Notes under the pieces: model-generated
Database searches by the model: none
Seen by the model: the letters and a program-made list of their open reading frames with translations, nothing else
Told to the model about the DNA's origin: nothing
DNA from: Nocardia sp. NBC_00565
GTDB taxonomy: Bacteria; Actinomycetota; Actinomycetes; Mycobacteriales; Mycobacteriaceae
Assembly: GCF_036345915.1 (NCBI RefSeq)
Contig: NZ_CP107785.1
Coordinates: 6,882,001 to 6,946,000, forward strand
Length of the DNA stretch: 64,000 nt
Direction of reading: 5' to 3'
Shown: one piece after another, positions 33,505-42,261 of the stretch
How positions within the stretch are numbered: the first letter of the stretch is position 1
Layout of the letters: each line of letters begins with the position of its first letter
Program-made: the position numbers and the translations under genes

Positions 33505-33921
33505 ATGGAACTCTCCTCCGCGCTCGACTTCGCTCGCACCCACCGCAGGTCGGTGCTGACCACGATTCGCCGCAACGGGCGACCGCAGCTGTCCAATGTG
33601 CTGCATGTCATCGGTGCGGACGGAATCATTCGCATCTCCATCACCGCCGACCGGGCGAAATATCACAACCTCGTCCGCGATCCGTGGGCCGCGATCCACG
33701 TGACCCGCGATGATTTCTGGGCGTACGCCGTCCTCGAGGGGACCGTCGAGGTGACTCCCGTGGCCGCTGCTCCCGACGATGCCACCGTCGACGAGTTGGT
33801 CGCCTACTACCGCACCGCCTCCGGTGAGCACCCCGATTGGACCGAATACCGCGAAGCCATGGTCAAGGACCGCCGCGCGCTGGTCCGCATCACCCCGACC
33901 CACGCGTACGGAATGCTCTGA
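33505..33921 (+). CDS. PPOX-class F420/FMN-dependent oxidoreductase
   Basis: 138 residues from ATG 33505. Split beta-barrel of the pyridoxamine-phosphate oxidase superfamily: LDFARTHRRSVLTTIRRNGR, PQLSNVLHVIG, IRISITADRAKYHNLVRDPW, AAIHVTRDDFWAYAVLEGTV and a C-terminal RITPTHAYGM. This pattern belongs to the TIGR03618-type group with F420 as probable cofactor, common in mycobacteria and Nocardia. No Shine-Dalgarno is visible, so translation may be leaderless. Substrate unknown. Confidence 0.83.
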   Translation: MELSSALDFARTHRRSVLTTIRRNGRPQLSNVLHVIGADGIIRISITADRAKYHNLVRDPWAAIHVTRDDFWAYAVLEGTVEVTPVAAAPDDATVDELVAYYRTASGEHPDWTEYREAMVKDRRALVRITPTHAYGML

Positions 33922-34109
33922 CCGCACTCGCGAGCGGCGACCGGTACGAATCGAAATCGCCTTCAGTGCCCATTCTCGCGCTGAATCCGCGGGAGCAATT
34001 CTCGCGGAGTCGGATGGGCGCTGAGGCCCATTCCACCATCTCCGTTCGCCACGAAATGCCGCGTCAGCCATCGGCACTCGAAGTCGGCCACCGCCACCGC
34101 CGCGCGGGC

Positions 34110-34814
34110 CTATCGAGCGATCAGATTCGAAACCGTGACGAAACTGTATCCCCTGGAACGTAATTCGCTGACAACGCGCGGTATCGCGGCCAGCGAAGCC
34201 GCGCCCTGATCGCTCCAGACATGCAGCAGGACAATGGAACCCGGCCGCACCTTCGCTACCGTTTCCGCGACGATTTCGTCGGTGCTCGCCACCTTGCCCG
34301 AATCGGGCTCGACATCCCAGGTCACTGTGGTCCGATCATGGTCGGACAGATACTTCGGCAACGCCCACAGCTTCTTGCCGAAGGGCGGACGGAAGGTGAT
34401 CGGCCCCTGGTAACCGGTTTTCGCGATCTCGGCATCCGTGCGTTCCAGCTCGTCCCGGACGGTGTCGGCGGAGACGAACACCATCCGCCGGTGCGTATAG
34501 CTGTGGTTGCCGAGTTCGTGCCCGGCCTGCGCGATCGCGCGCCCGGCCGCCGGCTGCGCGGCCAGATCCTCCCCGATCAGATAGAACGTCGCCGGAATCT
34601 GCGCATCCGCAAGGACTTTCAGCACTTCGGGATACTTGGCCGAGGGCCCGTCATCGATGGTCAGCGCGACCACCTTGTCGTCCGTCTCGACCCGGTGCAC
34701 GATGCGTCCCGCGAGCTGGTAGGTCCGCGAATTCATCAGGTAGTAGGTGCCGACCCCGAGCAGTACCACGACGGCAATGAACAGCGCACCACCGATCAAC
34801 GACTTACGCAACAT
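34110..34814 (-). CDS. Membrane-anchored polysaccharide deacetylase
   Basis: 234 residues from ATG 34814. An N-terminal membrane helix (SLIGGALFIAVVVLLGVGTY) is followed by a NodB domain: VVALTIDDGPSAKYPEVLKV (catalytic Asp and metal Asp), ELGNHSYTHRRMVF (HxxxH metal site), TFRPPFGKK, and a late SIVLLHVWSD His. Likely removes acetyl groups from peptidoglycan or an envelope glycan on the outer face. A TATACA box (34823-34828 on the reverse strand) six to eight bases before the ATG suggests a nearly leaderless mRNA. An upstream in-frame ATG at 34883 overlaps the lpd terminator and is less likely. Confidence 0.85.
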   Translation of the reverse strand: MLRKSLIGGALFIAVVVLLGVGTYYLMNSRTYQLAGRIVHRVETDDKVVALTIDDGPSAKYPEVLKVLADAQIPATFYLIGEDLAAQPAAGRAIAQAGHELGNHSYTHRRMVFVSADTVRDELERTDAEIAKTGYQGPITFRPPFGKKLWALPKYLSDHDRTTVTWDVEPDSGKVASTDEIVAETVAKVRPGSIVLLHVWSDQGAASLAAIPRVVSELRSRGYSFVTVSNLIAR

Positions 34815-34848
34815 CGAACCGTGTATACCAGACCACCCGCAACGAAAA

Positions 34849-34886
34849 ACGGTGGCGCCCGGCCCTTCCGGACCCGACGCCACCGT
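34849..34886 (-). terminator. Intrinsic terminator of lpd, with T-tract
   Basis: On the reverse strand a 9-bp stem (ACGGTGGCG / CGCCACCGT) closes a 20-base GC-rich loop with internal pairing and runs straight into TTTTT. It starts 13 bp past the lpd stop, a textbook factor-independent terminator and the only one in the window with a clear T-tract. Confidence 0.85.
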
Positions 34887-34898
34887 CTCGTCGAATGA

Positions 34899-36299
34899 TC
34901 AGAAGTTGATCATGTGCCCGGCCAGGCCGTGGAACGCTTCCTGCAGCGCTTCGCTCAACGTCGGGTGGGTGTGGACGTTGCGGGTCAGCTCGTTGACGGT
35001 CAGGTCCCACTTCTGGGCCAGCGTCAGCTCGGGCAGCAGTTCGGAGACGTCGGGGCCGATGAGGTGGCCGCCGAGCAGTTCGCCGTACTTGGCATCGGCG
35101 ACCAGCTTGACGAAACCGGTCGGATCACCGAGGCCGTGCGCCTTGCCGTTGGCGGTGAACGGGAAGGTGGCGACCTTCACGTCGTAGCCCTCGTCGCGGG
35201 CCTGCTGTTCGGTGAGGCCGAAGCTGGCGACCTGCGGCTGGCAGAAGGTGGCGCGCGGCATCATCCGGTAGTCGCCGAGGGTCACCGTCGGCGCACCGGC
35301 GATGGTCTCCGCCGCGACGACGCCCTGGGCCTCCGCGACGTGGGCGAGTTGCAGCTTCGCGGTCACGTCACCGATGGCGTAGATGTGCGCCACATTGGTG
35401 CGCATGTTGTCGTCGATGACGATGGCGCCGCGCTCTAGCGCGACACCGGTGTTCTCCAGGCCGTAGCCCTCGACCCGGGGCGCGAAGCCGACGGCCTGCA
35501 GCACCTTGTCGACGGTGACCGTCTCCAGACTGCCGGTCTTGTTGTCCTTGATCGACACGGTGACCTTGGCGCCGTCATCGTCGATGGACTGCACGGCCGC
35601 ACCGGTGGTGATGGTGACGCCGAGCTTCTTGTACTGCTTGGTGATCTCCTTGGAGACGTCCACGTCTTCGTTCGGTAGCGCGCGATCCAGGAACTCCACG
35701 ATGCGCACGTCGACGCCGTAGTTCTTCAGGACGTAGCCGAACTCCATGCCGATCGCGCCGGCACCGACGATGAGAATCGAGCCGGGCAGGTCGCGGGTGA
35801 GGATCTGCTCCTCGTAGGTCACCACGTTCGCGCTGAGCGAGGTGCCCGGGAGCAGCTTGGTGACGGTGCCCGTCGCGATGATCACATTGCTGAAGGTGAT
35901 GGTCTCGGTGCCGCCGCTGGACAGCGCGACCGAGAGGGTGTTCGCGTCGGTGAAGGTGCCCTTACCGTCGAACTCGTCGATCTTGTTCTTCTTCATCAGG
36001 AAGTGGACGCCCTTGACCCGGCCGTCGGCGACCTTGCGGCTGCGGTCGAACGCGACACCGAAGTCGAAGTTCACCTCGCCGGAGATGCCGAAGGTCTTGG
36101 CTTCCTTCGTGAAGATGTGCGCCAGTTCCGCGTTACGCAGCAGTGCCTTGGAGGGGATGCAGCCCACGTTGAGGCAGACACCGCCCCAATACTTCTGCTC
36201 GACGATCGCGGTACGGAGGCCAAGTTGTGCCGCGCGGATGGCGGCGACATAACCGCCAGGACCGGCACCGAGAACGACAACGTCGTAATGGGAAGTCAC
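34899..36299 (-). CDS. lpd: Dihydrolipoyl dehydrogenase
   Basis: 466 residues. FAD motif [20 protein letters not shown], redox disulfide [16 protein letters not shown] (Cys near 42 and 47), NAD motif [20 protein letters not shown], and the C-terminal [10 protein letters not shown] with the catalytic His and Glu. Closely resembles M. tuberculosis Lpd (LpdC), the E3 of pyruvate and 2-oxoglutarate dehydrogenases, of branched-chain ketoacid dehydrogenase and of the peroxiredoxin reductase complex there. Monocistronic with a clear terminator. Confidence 0.95.
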   Translation of the reverse strand: MTSHYDVVVLGAGPGGYVAAIRAAQLGLRTAIVEQKYWGGVCLNVGCIPSKALLRNAELAHIFTKEAKTFGISGEVNFDFGVAFDRSRKVADGRVKGVHFLMKKNKIDEFDGKGTFTDANTLSVALSSGGTETITFSNVIIATGTVTKLLPGTSLSANVVTYEEQILTRDLPGSILIVGAGAIGMEFGYVLKNYGVDVRIVEFLDRALPNEDVDVSKEITKQYKKLGVTITTGAAVQSIDDDGAKVTVSIKDNKTGSLETVTVDKVLQAVGFAPRVEGYGLENTGVALERGAIVIDDNMRTNVAHIYAIGDVTAKLQLAHVAEAQGVVAAETIAGAPTVTLGDYRMMPRATFCQPQVASFGLTEQQARDEGYDVKVATFPFTANGKAHGLGDPTGFVKLVADAKYGELLGGHLIGPDVSELLPELTLAQKWDLTVNELTRNVHTHPTLSEALQEAFHGLAGHMINF

Positions 36300-36732
36300 G
36301 CTGTCGAGCCTAACTCCGTCGCGCGAACTTCACCCACCGGTCCCCCGCAAGAACGAGTGGCGCACCACACGTTGTGGATGGTGCCCTGGTCAACGGTCTG
36401 CTGCCCCCGGCCTGCCGATTCCCGCCTCGGCCCAGATCACCCCGACCCGCGCCGCCCCCGATCCCCCCGCATCTTCTCGGCCGGTCCCGGCGGAGAACAA
36501 AATGAACGCAAAGCGCTACTGGTCAGTACCTATCGACCGACCGCGTCGCACTACCGGTTCTCGCCGCCCCAGCAGCCTGGACCGTTGGACCACTCACCAA
36601 TCCACCGACCCGGACCATCAGACCGCCCACCGATCCCGCGACCCGAACCATCAGACCGCCGGACCGCCCACACACCGATCCCTCCGGCTCCCGATATAAC
36701 GGCTCCGGCGGCGGACCCGCCCTACCAGCCGC

Positions 36733-36938
36733 GAAATTCTCCGACGGAACTCGTCCGCCGCCATCGCCGATGGTGATCCAGCACTGGCGACGGTCGCGCG
36801 CAGGCTCGCGGTCAGCCCGCGCACCCTTCAGCGCCAGCTCGCCGAACACGGCACCACCTGGCGGCACGAATTCGACCTCGTCCGCTACGAACAGGCGAAA
36901 ACCTACTGGCCGAGGGCCGCTATTCGCACTGGTCGAGC
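36733..36938 (+). pseudogene. Remnant of an AraC-family DNA-binding domain, frameshifted
   Basis: Within the 675-bp gap between lpd and the dipeptidase gene, the forward strand encodes the first HTH of an AraC regulator without start or stop: EILRRN, DPALATVARRLAVSPRTLQR, QLAEHGTTWRHEFDLVRYEQ AK. At about 36901 the match shifts by two bases and continues as LLAEGRYSH. A TAA lies in frame upstream near 36700, and the second HTH is gone. Clearly a decayed gene. The remaining gap (36300-36732) shows only low-complexity Pro/Arg codons and a repeated GACCATCAGACCG-type motif. Confidence 0.7.
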
Positions 36939-36974
36939 GGGACCTGCCGGATCTCACGGACGGGCAGATCCTGG

Positions 36975-38015
36975 TCAGTCACGCCACACCTGCCCGGCGA
37001 CGCGGGCGAAATTGCCACCCAGAACCGCGGCACGGTCGGCTGCACTGAATCCACGATCGGCGAGAACCTCATCGAGGCCGGGTATTTCGCTCAACCCGAG
37101 TAGATCCTCGGGCGGAACCCATTGCAGCGGACCCCATTTCGTGTATACCTCGGAGAACGCCCCCGGATCCTGTGTGAGCATATCGTTGAAATCCTCGGCG
37201 TCGAAGGAGTAGTCGGACCCGATGCCGATGTGTTCGATGCCGAGGAGTTCGGCACCGTACTCGATATGCGCCGCCATCGCCGCCACCCGCTCGGCGCGTC
37301 CATCGATCGTGTTCTGTCCCAGGAAGATTCCCACCCCATTGATGCCGACAACCCCGCCGGTCGCCGCACAGGCCAGTGCCTGTGCATCGGTGATATTGCG
37401 CGGGTGATCACATAGCGCCACGAAATTGGAATGGCTGTAGATCATCGGCACCTCGGTGCATTCGGCCAGCTCCAGCCCGGTGCGGCGCGAACAATGCGAA
37501 CCGTCGACGAACATGCCGACCTCGTTCTGCCTGCGCACCAGGTCGCGACCATAGGCGGTCAGCCCGGTGTCCTCGGTGTCCAAGCAGCCGCAACCGGCCG
37601 CATTGGCGTGGTTGTAGGTCGGCAGCATCGACCGAACGCCCAGGTCGTAGAACATCTGCACGTTGTCCAGGTCACCGCCGAGCGGCCCCGAATCCTCCAG
37701 GTCGAAGGCCAGCGCGATGGTGTCGGGCGCACCGATATCGGAAAGACGCTCGACCAACCGGAACCGACCATCGCCCAGCGCATCCCGACGGAACTTGTGC
37801 AGCAGGGCCAGCGAATCCTCGGTGGATTGCCGCGAATATCCGACGTTGACCGACAAATACGACCCGAGCGGATAGCGCGCCAGATCCGCGATCCGCGCCG
37901 AATGCAGCAGCGGCAGGCAGCAATGCTGCTCCCAGACAAACTGTGGCAAACCGGCCAACTCCCGCTCGCATCGGTCTCGGATCAGCAATCCTACTGAGAC
38001 ACCCGCATCCGGCAC
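36975..38015 (-). CDS. M19-family (renal dipeptidase-like) peptidase
   Basis: About 346 residues from GTG 38015; the start is uncertain. M19 features: DLEDSGPLGGDLDNVQMFYD (conserved Glu), THAN-like TYNHANAAGCG, GLTAYGRDLVRRQNEVGMFV, DGSHCSRRTG and IYSHSNFVALCDHPRNITD (metal His residues), HIGIGSDYSFD (Asp), and a C-terminal GGNFARVAGQVW. The family hydrolyses dipeptides, including D-amino acid forms. Unusually, the N-terminal HxD metal pair reads EQHCCLPL, so the Asp is replaced by Cys. Activity may be altered or the site may use Cys. Divergent from the prolyl oligopeptidase gene. Confidence 0.83.
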   Translation of the reverse strand: MPDAGVSVGLLIRDRCERELAGLPQFVWEQHCCLPLLHSARIADLARYPLGSYLSVNVGYSRQSTEDSLALLHKFRRDALGDGRFRLVERLSDIGAPDTIALAFDLEDSGPLGGDLDNVQMFYDLGVRSMLPTYNHANAAGCGCLDTEDTGLTAYGRDLVRRQNEVGMFVDGSHCSRRTGLELAECTEVPMIYSHSNFVALCDHPRNITDAQALACAATGGVVGINGVGIFLGQNTIDGRAERVAAMAAHIEYGAELLGIEHIGIGSDYSFDAEDFNDMLTQDPGAFSEVYTKWGPLQWVPPEDLLGLSEIPGLDEVLADRGFSAADRAAVLGGNFARVAGQVWRD

Positions 38016-38111
38016 CGTATCTGGGTGCCGATGTCGGGCATCCCACAACGAACTCGCGTACTTCTGGTAACCGCGACACCCACCTCGGCGTGCCTCGGCA
38101 ACAATGTGGGG

Positions 38112-40169
38112 ATGAACGGCGTTGAGCATGGTGTGACCGATCCCTATTTGTGGCTCGAAGAAGTAACCGACGAGCGGGCCCTCGACTTCGCCCGCGCGCA
38201 TAACGACGTAGTCGTGGAGCGGTTCGCCAGCTCCGATCGGTTCACCGAGCTCGAGCGCCGCATCCTGAACATGCTCGATACCGACACCAAGATCGCCTAC
38301 CCGGGCCGGCGCGGCCGCTGGCTCTACAACTTCTGGCGCGATGCCGAACATCCGCGCGGACTGTGGCGGCGCACCACCTTCGCCGAATACGCCAAGGAGT
38401 CCCCGGACTGGGATGTGCTGATCGACCTGGACGCGCTCGGCACCGCCGAGGACGAGAACTGGGTGTGGGGCGGCGCGGCCGTGTTACGCCCGGAGCAGTC
38501 GCGCGCGCTCATCAGTCTGTCCCGCGGCGGTGCGGATGCCAAGGTGGTGCGCGAATTCGACATCGAGACACGGGAATTCATCGATCCGGCGGACGGCGGT
38601 TACTTCCTGCCCGAAGCGAAATCCGAGATCCGCTGGATCAATATCGATGAGGTCTACGTCGGCACCGATTTCGGACCGGGCGCGCTCACCGATTCCGGAT
38701 ACCCGCGCATCGCCAAGCGCTGGCGGCGCGCGACCCCGCTCACCGAGGCGCTGACGGTATTCGAGGGCGAGCCGGGCGATGTCGCGGTCTCGGCCGGCTA
38801 CGACCGGACACCGGGCTACGAACGGCATTTCGTCGGCCGTGCCACCGACTTCTTCAACGAAGAGGTGTACCTGCTCGAAGACGATGGCAGTCGGCGACAT
38901 CTCGAGGTGCCGACCGATGCCAGCGAATCCTGGTACAAGGATTGGTTCCTGGTGCGACTGAAGTCGCCGTGGGAGATCGGCGACACCACCTACCCCGCCG
39001 GTGCGCTGCTGGCCATCGACTTCGAGAAATTCCTTTCCGGCGCACGGGAATTCGAGGTGATCTTCACCCCCGACGCGCACACCTCGCTGCACGGCTACGG
39101 CTGGACCGAGAACCATCTGCTGTTGATCACCCTGGAGGACGTGCAGACCAAGCTCTACGTCCTCACACCCGGCGCGGACGGCTGGCACCGGGAACCACTC
39201 GCCGACACCCCGCCGATGGCCACCACCAGCGTAATGAATCTGGACCCGCTCGAGGGCGGCGACGAATTCATGCTGACCACAAGCGGATTCACCAATCCGG
39301 CCACCCTGCTCGCCAGTGCGGTCGGCGGGCATACCGAACAGCTCAAGCAAGAACCGGGCTTCTTCGAAGCCAACGGCATCGAAACCGAGCAATTCTTCGC
39401 CACCTCCGATGACGGAACCATGGTGCCGTACTTCGTGATCCGTCACCGCGACCGCAAGGGCACCCCGGGCCCGACGGTGATGTCCGGCTACGGCGGCTTC
39501 GAGGTGTCCCGCACGCCCGCCTACAGCGGCGCCTCCGGTATGGGCTGGCTGGAACGCGGCGGCACCTGGGTGATGACCAATATCCGCGGCGGCGGCGAAT
39601 ACGGCCCGCAGTGGCACACCTCGGTGCAGAAGGCCAACCGGCACAAGGTGTACGAGGACTTCTCCTCGATCGCCAAGGATCTGGTGGCCCGCGGCATCAC
39701 CACGCCCGAACAGCTCGGCGCGGTGGGCGGCAGCAACGGCGGCCTGCTCATGGGCGTGATGCTGACTCGGTACCCGGAACTGTTCGGCGCGATCGTCTGC
39801 CAGGTCCCGCTGCTCGATATGCAGCGCTATCACCTGCTGCTGGCCGGTGCGTCGTGGATCGCGGAGTACGGCGACCCGGATAAGCCGGAGGAATGGGAGT
39901 ACATCAGCAAGTACTCGCCGTACCAGAACACTCGGGCCGACGCGACATACCCACCGATCCTGCTCACCACCTCCACGCGCGACGACCGAGTACACCCCGG
40001 CCACGCCCGCAAGATGGCCGCGCGGCTGGAGGAGCAGGGCCACACGGTCTGGTACCACGAGAACATCGAGGGCGGGCACGGCGGCGCGGCCGACAACAAG
40101 CAGTCGGCGTTCCAGGCCGGCCTCATCTACGAGTTCTTCACCCAGATGCTGATGGAGCGGCCCGCGTAA
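38112..40169 (+). CDS. Prolyl oligopeptidase-family serine peptidase (S9A)
   Basis: 685 residues from ATG 38112. N-terminal propeller region begins DPYLWLEEVTDERALDFARA, the S9A entry motif. The catalytic domain has VMSGYGGFEVSRTP, TNIRGGGEYGPQWH, nucleophile GGSNGGLLMGVMLTRYPELF (Ser near 541), TRDDRVHPGHARKMAARL (Asp near 624) and EGGHGGAADNKQ (His near 656). No signal peptide, so it is cytosolic and cleaves short peptides after proline. Next to a dipeptidase on the opposite strand, it suggests peptide turnover. Confidence 0.9.
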   Translation: MNGVEHGVTDPYLWLEEVTDERALDFARAHNDVVVERFASSDRFTELERRILNMLDTDTKIAYPGRRGRWLYNFWRDAEHPRGLWRRTTFAEYAKESPDWDVLIDLDALGTAEDENWVWGGAAVLRPEQSRALISLSRGGADAKVVREFDIETREFIDPADGGYFLPEAKSEIRWINIDEVYVGTDFGPGALTDSGYPRIAKRWRRATPLTEALTVFEGEPGDVAVSAGYDRTPGYERHFVGRATDFFNEEVYLLEDDGSRRHLEVPTDASESWYKDWFLVRLKSPWEIGDTTYPAGALLAIDFEKFLSGAREFEVIFTPDAHTSLHGYGWTENHLLLITLEDVQTKLYVLTPGADGWHREPLADTPPMATTSVMNLDPLEGGDEFMLTTSGFTNPATLLASAVGGHTEQLKQEPGFFEANGIETEQFFATSDDGTMVPYFVIRHRDRKGTPGPTVMSGYGGFEVSRTPAYSGASGMGWLERGGTWVMTNIRGGGEYGPQWHTSVQKANRHKVYEDFSSIAKDLVARGITTPEQLGAVGGSNGGLLMGVMLTRYPELFGAIVCQVPLLDMQRYHLLLAGASWIAEYGDPDKPEEWEYISKYSPYQNTRADATYPPILLTTSTRDDRVHPGHARKMAARLEEQGHTVWYHENIEGGHGGAADNKQSAFQAGLIYEFFTQMLMERPA

Positions 40170-40231
40170 GCAGTTCCCCCCGGCCCGGTGTGCGCCTCAG
40201 CGTGCACCGGGCCGACTTGTCGGGTGGGTCA

Positions 40232-40263
40232 GTCTACGTTGTAGACTCAGCCTACGTTGTAGA
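40232..40263. promoter_or_regulatory. Tandem operators upstream of hydrolase-TetR operon
   Basis: GTCTAC GTT GTAGAC (40232-40246) and CTAC GTT GTAG (40252-40262) have centres 18 bp apart and lie 15 bp before the hydrolase start. Likely sites for the TetR protein encoded as second gene. Confidence 0.75.
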
Positions 40264-40277
40264 TAAGGGAGGCCTCC

Positions 40278-41183
40278 ATGACACAGGCAACCGCAGTACG
40301 GATCGTCGAGACACCCGGCGCACGACTGCACACCGAGTCCACCGGAACCGGTCCGGACCTGGTCCTCATCTCCGGCGGCGGCGGTGACGCCGGAATGTAC
40401 GAGGCCGTCGTGCCGCTGCTGGCCGCGCGCTACCGTGTCATCACCTACGACCGGCGCGGCAACTCCCGCAGTCCATTCACCGATCCGAACGCCGCGATCG
40501 ATATCGCAACGCAAGCTGCCGATGTCGTCGCCGTCCTCGACGCCTACGGCATCGAGCGCGCGCACGTCTTCGCCAGCAGCGGGGCGGCGATCAGCACGCT
40601 GGAACTGCTTGCCGCGCACGCCGATCGGCTCATCGACGCGGTCCTGCACGAACCACCTCTCGTCCAGCTGCTGCCGGTGGAAAGTCCGGCGCGACAGGCG
40701 ATCGCCGATATCGGCACACTCGCCGTCGCGAAGAGTCCGCTGCGCGCGTTCGCGGCGTTCGGCGTCTTGACCATGCCGAATGTGCCGTGGGTGTTCCGGT
40801 CGAGCCTCGGACAGTCTCTGCTGGCCGGTGGCAGTCGCGTCTCGCTGGCGATCGGCGCCGCGCTGCGGCGGATCACCGGAGCACAGCCGTCGACGATGAC
40901 CCGCCAACTGCACAATGCCAACCTACTGCTGCGGCGAGAGCTGCCCAGTTTCTGCTTCGATTACCAGCCGGACCTGGCCGCGCTGCGCGAAGTCGAAGTG
41001 CCGTGGCGGCTCGCCACCGGCCGCGATAGCGTCGGCAAGCCGTACTACGTCGCCACGCACACACTGGCCGGCGAGCTCGGCATGGACTGTGTGGAATTCC
41101 CGGGTGGGCACGTGTCCTACCAGCTCCAGCCGGAGGACTTCGGCACCCGCCTGGCGGAACTGTTCGACGAGATGGGCGCATGA
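40278..41183 (+). CDS. Alpha/beta-hydrolase under TetR control
   Basis: 301 residues. Alpha/beta-hydrolase fold: PDLVLISGGGGDAGMYEAVV (oxyanion loop), VITYDRRGNSRSPF, nucleophile elbow HVFASSGAAISTLELL in which the usual GxSxG reads A-S-S-G-A, and a C-terminal His in FPGGHVSYQLQPEDF. Substrate unknown; this branch includes antibiotic-inactivating and lactone hydrolases. The TetR gene overlaps its stop by ATGA, and tandem operators sit directly upstream, making a substrate-inducible autoregulated operon. Confidence 0.85.
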   Translation: MTQATAVRIVETPGARLHTESTGTGPDLVLISGGGGDAGMYEAVVPLLAARYRVITYDRRGNSRSPFTDPNAAIDIATQAADVVAVLDAYGIERAHVFASSGAAISTLELLAAHADRLIDAVLHEPPLVQLLPVESPARQAIADIGTLAVAKSPLRAFAAFGVLTMPNVPWVFRSSLGQSLLAGGSRVSLAIGAALRRITGAQPSTMTRQLHNANLLLRRELPSFCFDYQPDLAALREVEVPWRLATGRDSVGKPYYVATHTLAGELGMDCVEFPGGHVSYQLQPEDFGTRLAELFDEMGA

Positions 41184-41830
41184 GTAAGTCAGCACCGAAG
41201 CCGCCGACGCGGACCGCATTGAATCGCGACTACATCGCCGCGGTGGCGTTGACTGTCATCGATACGGCGGGACTCGACGGGTTCACCATGCGGAAGTTGG
41301 GTGCGGCATTGGGCGCCGACCCGATGGCGGCCTACCGGCACTTCACCGATCAACAGGACCTGTTCGATGGCATCGCCGCCGCGATGTTCGATGAACTGGA
41401 GATGGAAACCTTGCCATGGCAGGAGGATTGGCCGGAGTTGATGGGCGCGTACGCGCATCGGCTGCGCTCCACCCTGCGACGGCATCCGAATGCCGTGCCG
41501 ATCTTCGCCACTCGGCCGGTCCGTAGCGCCGCGGCGATCGAGACCGGCAACTGGATGCTGGAACGCCTACAGGGCGTCGGCTTTCCGCCCGCGGTCGCCC
41601 TGCAGTTCGCGCGCTGCCTGCGCGAATACGTGGTAGGGCACATCCTGAGTCATACGATGGCCGCCGTCGCGGCGCAGCGCAGCCGCAAACCCGCGCCCGA
41701 TTCGGCGACCTACAACACGCTGGCCGCGGCCGCCGATGCCGCCGGGGACAGCGACCACTTCGAGATCGGCCTCACCGCGATGCTCGACGGGTTCGGCAAG
41801 CATCTGGGCGAAACCCCCGACCGTACTTAG
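41180..41830 (+). CDS. TetR regulator (C_1 class) of the hydrolase operon
   Basis: 216 residues. HTH: YIAAVALTVIDTAGLDGFTM RKLGAALG, DPMAAYRHFTDQQDLFDGI. The ligand domain is the tetracycline-repressor-like C_1 type (LRSTLRRHPNAVPIFATRPV, ALQFARCLREYVVGHILSHT). Translationally coupled to the hydrolase, so it should feed back on the tandem operators at 40232. The headless TetR at 31258 belongs to the same class. Confidence 0.88.
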   Translation: MSKSAPKPPTRTALNRDYIAAVALTVIDTAGLDGFTMRKLGAALGADPMAAYRHFTDQQDLFDGIAAAMFDELEMETLPWQEDWPELMGAYAHRLRSTLRRHPNAVPIFATRPVRSAAAIETGNWMLERLQGVGFPPAVALQFARCLREYVVGHILSHTMAAVAAQRSRKPAPDSATYNTLAAAADAAGDSDHFEIGLTAMLDGFGKHLGETPDRT

Positions 41831-42252
41831 GAATCAGCCGGGGTGAGCACGACAACCGGGACCTCCCAGGAAACCTTGGCCTGGAAGTCCGCCAGGAACG
41901 GCGAGACCACCAACTGCCGTTCCCAAAGCCCCTGCCGCTCGGCACCTTCGGCAATCGATGCGACCGCAGGCCACGATTCGGTGCCGATCTCTACGACGGC
42001 TTCGGGATGCGCGAGGAGATTGTGGTACCAGCCAGGACGATTCGGCCGCCCGCCATTGGCGGCGAACACCACCACCCGGTCGCCATCGCGCTGAAATGCC
42101 AGCGGCAAGGTGAGCGTTGCACCGGTGCGAGCACCCGTTGTCGTCAGCAGGAGCAACGGGATCCGGGCGAACTGCCCGCCGACCTCGCCGTTGTTGGCGC
42201 GGAACTCCGCGACGACTTCCTGATTCATGGCCTGCCGCTGTTCATTGGACAC
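41827..42252 (-). CDS. F420-dependent nitroreductase-family protein (DDN-like)
   Basis: 141 residues. Deazaflavin-dependent oxidoreductase fold of the Ddn group: VVAEFRANNGEVGGQF, RIPLLLLTTTGARTGATLTL PLAF, FAANGGRPNRPGWYHNLLAH and VEIGTESWPAVA. These bind F420H2 and reduce quinones or nitro compounds; M. tuberculosis Ddn activates pretomanid. Its stop overlaps the convergent TetR stop by four bases. Confidence 0.87.
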   Translation of the reverse strand: MSNEQRQAMNQEVVAEFRANNGEVGGQFARIPLLLLTTTGARTGATLTLPLAFQRDGDRVVVFAANGGRPNRPGWYHNLLAHPEAVVEIGTESWPAVASIAEGAERQGLWERQLVVSPFLADFQAKVSWEVPVVVLTPADS

Positions 42253-42261
42253 GCATTCAGG

